From contig BDSI01000007.1 of the NCBI GenBank assembly GCA_003117195.1, positions 124,001 to 188,000 on the forward strand: a DNA stretch of 64,000 bases. The letters run 5' to 3'. The translations under genes were made by a program, and so were the position numbers. Source of the stretch: Eudorina sp. 2006-703-Eu-15 (Eukaryota > Chlorophyta > Chlorophyceae > Chlamydomonadales > Volvocaceae). Shown piece after piece: positions 61,399 to 64,000 of the stretch (the stretch's first letter is position 1; each line of letters starts with the position of its first letter). The notes under the pieces were generated by a model. The model saw only the letters and a program-made list of their open reading frames with translations. It had not been told where the DNA came from and searched no databases.

Positions 61399-64000
61399 AT
61401 GAATAGAATTGGCCTCTACCGCTGCGGCGGCCGCGATCCGATTCTGGGGGCTGTGACACGTATCAATGCCCAGACGGCCAAGACGCTAGCTCGGCCTCTG
61501 TGCTCTCTGGAGCGAAACAACAGCAATGCACCCTCGCAAACTAGCCAGAAAAATACGCCGAGCGACAACTCCGACCTGCTCTTGCGGATGAGGCGCAAAA
61601 CCCGCGCTGAGGTCGTCTCTGCCGGGGCGCGTATCGGCCTCAAGGTTCGTCCTCAGACGGCTCCCTGGGCCACATCCCTTAGAGGGGTCCCAGAGGGATC
61701 TTAGAGGGGTCACGGGGCGATCCTCCCGACGGGTCAGCAAACCGTTTGGTGCCTTTTGGTGCGACAGCCGAGGGCCACTGGGAGGGCGGGATTCGTCTCG
61801 GCCATAGTACGGGAATTCGCCCCGGCCAATAGTACGGCGTCGCGGCACGGACCCGGCTGCTGTTCGGCCGGCGCCCCTGACGGGAGCCTCCCGGAGACGG
61901 GAGCTTCCCGTCACCACTCGTCCCTCGATTCAGTGCCCCGCGCAGATTGTCTGTCTGATGCCATGACCTGTACAGCACGGTGTGTGTGTGTTTAGAATTG
62001 CAACCCGCCGTGTGTGTGTGTGTAAGAAAACTGATTCGCCGTGTATGTGTGTGTGACACCCGACCCGCCCGCCGTGACGCCGCTCCCGTACAATCCCGTA
62101 CGACGCTGCGCACTGCCGTACAGGCCGCCTTCCTCGAGGAGCAGCTGGATGTGTTCGAGTCGCTGCTACCCAACCTGCCGATCAATATGGAGCAGATGCG
62201 CGGGTCGGACTGGGTGAGTGGGGAGTGGCCTGGGGGTAGAGGCTAAGGGGAGGGGCCTGGGCAGGAGCTAAGGGGAGGGGCCTGGGCAGGGGCTAAGGGG
62301 AGGGGCCCCCTGGATCGATGGGCTCCGGGACCCCGTGGGTTTCGTCACGCCCCGATGCCCGGCAACGGTGCAGATGGAAAGCGGCTCCGCAACTCGCTGG
62401 GCTCAGTGGTGGCGGTGGCGGTGGCGGTGGTGATGGAGGTGGGGGTGGTGGGGATGGTGGAATGATAACGGCCGGTGTGCCGGTGACCAGCCACAAGTCT
62501 CACGTGTCTCAGCCGCACACGCCACACACGCTGTCGTGACTGGGTGCCGCTCCCTCCGCCCGCAGGCCCGAGTGGTGGCCGACCCCGACCTGGGCGCCAA
62601 GCTGGTGCTGATCAAGGTGCGCAGGGGGCCAGCAGAAGGACTCACACCCCAGGGCTGTTCGTTTCTGGGTTTCCTGTCCCTGTTTAATTTAACCCCAGGG
62701 CGGGCGGCGGGCGGCGGGCGGCGGGCTGCCAGAGCTTCCGGGCTCCAAGGTACCGTATTATCGTGCATGGTTATAGGATGGCCCGCGGGACGTTTCGTCT
62801 CGTCCGCAGCCCCGCCCCCCGCCCCTTTCGCGCGCCGTACGGATGCTTGCCGACCAGGTTTCGAGTTTCCTCGCAAAGCGCAGTCTCGGCCGTGACCTCC
62901 TTTGCCCCCCTCTTCCGCTCCATTCGCTGACGTTTGCCCTCACCGACGCCGCAACACCGCATCGCGGTCCCCCTCGGCCCCCCTTGTTGTGGTCGTTAAC
63001 CATCCGCTGCCGCGTTGCCGGTAACCGCCGCCGGCCCTGCCTCACTCCTCGCGCCTCACGCCTCACGGCGCACACCTCACTCCTCACTCCTCACTCCTCA
63101 CTCCTCACGCAGATGGCCTTCCCGGCGCTGAATGTGGAGGTGCTGCTGCGGAAGCACCCGCGCACCCTGCTGTGGAGCCGCCAGAAGCTGGAGGACAACA
63201 TTGACCAGGTGGGCAGGGGTTGGGGTCCGGCAGAGTTGGGGGCGGTTGGCAAGGGAGGATACACCCACAGACATGGGGGTTTGGCACTCGGCACACGGGC
63301 AACGGCGGGTACGGTATCGTTCTGTCGTATCTGCGGCACGGTCCGCATGTGTACGATTACGGGTACCGTCGGTTTCCAAAGGCGCGGCCTGTTTCAAGCA
63401 CCCACCCTGCACTTCCAAAACAGCACCCGCAACCCGGGACATTTTACTCCTGTTCCTGCTCCTCCTCCTCCTGCTCCTCCCCTCCTCCATCCCCTCCTCC
63501 ATCTCCTCCTCCTCCCCCTCCCCCTCCTACCCCTCCTCCCGTCGCAGGTGGCCAAGGTGCTGCACACCCTGCCCCGACCCGAGGTGGTGCTGGAGGTGCT
63601 GCCGGAGCTGTTGGACCCCCGCCAGTGCTTCAGCGTGGTGGCCACGCTAAGGAAGTGGTACCCCAAGCGGGACCCCCTGCAGGTGCTCCAGGTGCGGTTT
63701 CGGAGCGCGAAGCGCATTTGTCTTAGGCGGGCGGGGCGAGGGTTAGTTGGGTGTGCAGGGCCCAGGAGGTGAATGGCCCCGCATCTGCGCATCTGCCTAA
63801 GCAGGAGGCTGGTGTGCCGGGTGATGGGTGATGGGTGGGTTGCCGGGTTCAGGATCGGGGGTGGTGAGGCCGAGGGCCAGCAGACTGGGTTGCGGCGGCG
63901 AGGGGCAAGGGGCCGGGCTGAGACCCATCGGAGGAACGGAGCAAGGCTGACGGAGCAGAGTTACGTGGTGCTGGTGCGCGTACCGTACCGTTGGTGCACG
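61399..64000 (+). CDS. mTERF-like helical-repeat protein, 5' part (runs off the window)
   Basis: Coding exons with consistent phase 0 are 62124-62213, 62566-62616, 63113-63208 and 63548-63691. Together they read LEEQLDVFESLLPNLPINM, then LVLIK, MAFPALNVEVLLRKHPRTLL, and VAKVLHTLPRPEVVLEVLPE. The spacing of leucines with FPxLxVxxLLxxxPxxLL resembles mTERF helical repeats, which bind nucleic acid in plastids or mitochondria. A likely first exon is 61399-61644 (MNRIGLYRCGGRDPILG), basic and Ser/Thr-rich like a transit peptide; its donor (aag then gttcgt) is weak and more exons may lie between. The 3' end is beyond 64000. The gene is well supported; the family is tentative. Confidence 0.6.

Overview
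This is nuclear DNA from a green alga of the Chlamydomonas/Volvox (volvocine) group. It is GC-rich, and its genes are split by many short introns with GT(G/A)-AG borders. Proteins carry long Ala/Gly/Pro/Ser-rich insertions, several genes are followed by TGTAA (the volvocine poly(A) signal), and there are many micro- and minisatellites and non-LTR retrotransposon 3' ends with a (CATT)n tail. The species cannot be fixed from sequence alone. All gene models were built by hand by joining exons whose splice phases agree; none has transcript support here.

Layout. 1369-3873 (-): two-EF-hand protein. 4409-14192 (+): 11-exon MscS-family mechanosensitive channel, head-to-head with the EF-hand gene across about 535 bp. 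14193-22141: 3' UTR, then an unresolved stretch with exon-like fragments, inverted repeats and a near-perfect 41-bp hairpin. 22142-24672 (-): a TIR domain joined to a seven-bladed WD40 propeller. 26170-28182 (-): small cysteine-rich protein resembling Siva. 28924-30394 (+): 5'-truncated L1-type LINE. 31031-33019 (-): unrecognised small gene with an intronic 18/23-bp minisatellite. 36271-48250 (-): 17-exon, about 1,716-residue protein kinase with two GAF-like regions and a putative myristoyl/palmitoyl anchor. 49290-50790: cluster of LINE 3' ends. 50831-51914: 21 identical copies of a 51-bp unit. 54479-60067 (-): 13-exon acetolactate synthase small subunit. 61399 to the right edge (+): start of an mTERF-like helical-repeat protein, cut by the window.

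The genes do not form a pathway. The likely functional themes are organelle osmotic and calcium sensing (EF-hand plus MscS), possible innate-immunity or cell-death signalling (TIR-WD40, and perhaps the Siva-like gene next to it), membrane-anchored GAF-kinase signalling, and branched-chain amino-acid synthesis in the chloroplast.

The most notable signals are the TIR-WD40 fusion without a nucleotide-binding domain; a (CA)n-flanked, roughly 258-bp repeat whose two copies show a compensatory stem change and an exact loop inversion; the 41-bp hairpin at 19614-19710; the perfectly homogeneous 51-bp satellite; and a tandemly multiplied splice acceptor inside the kinase gene.
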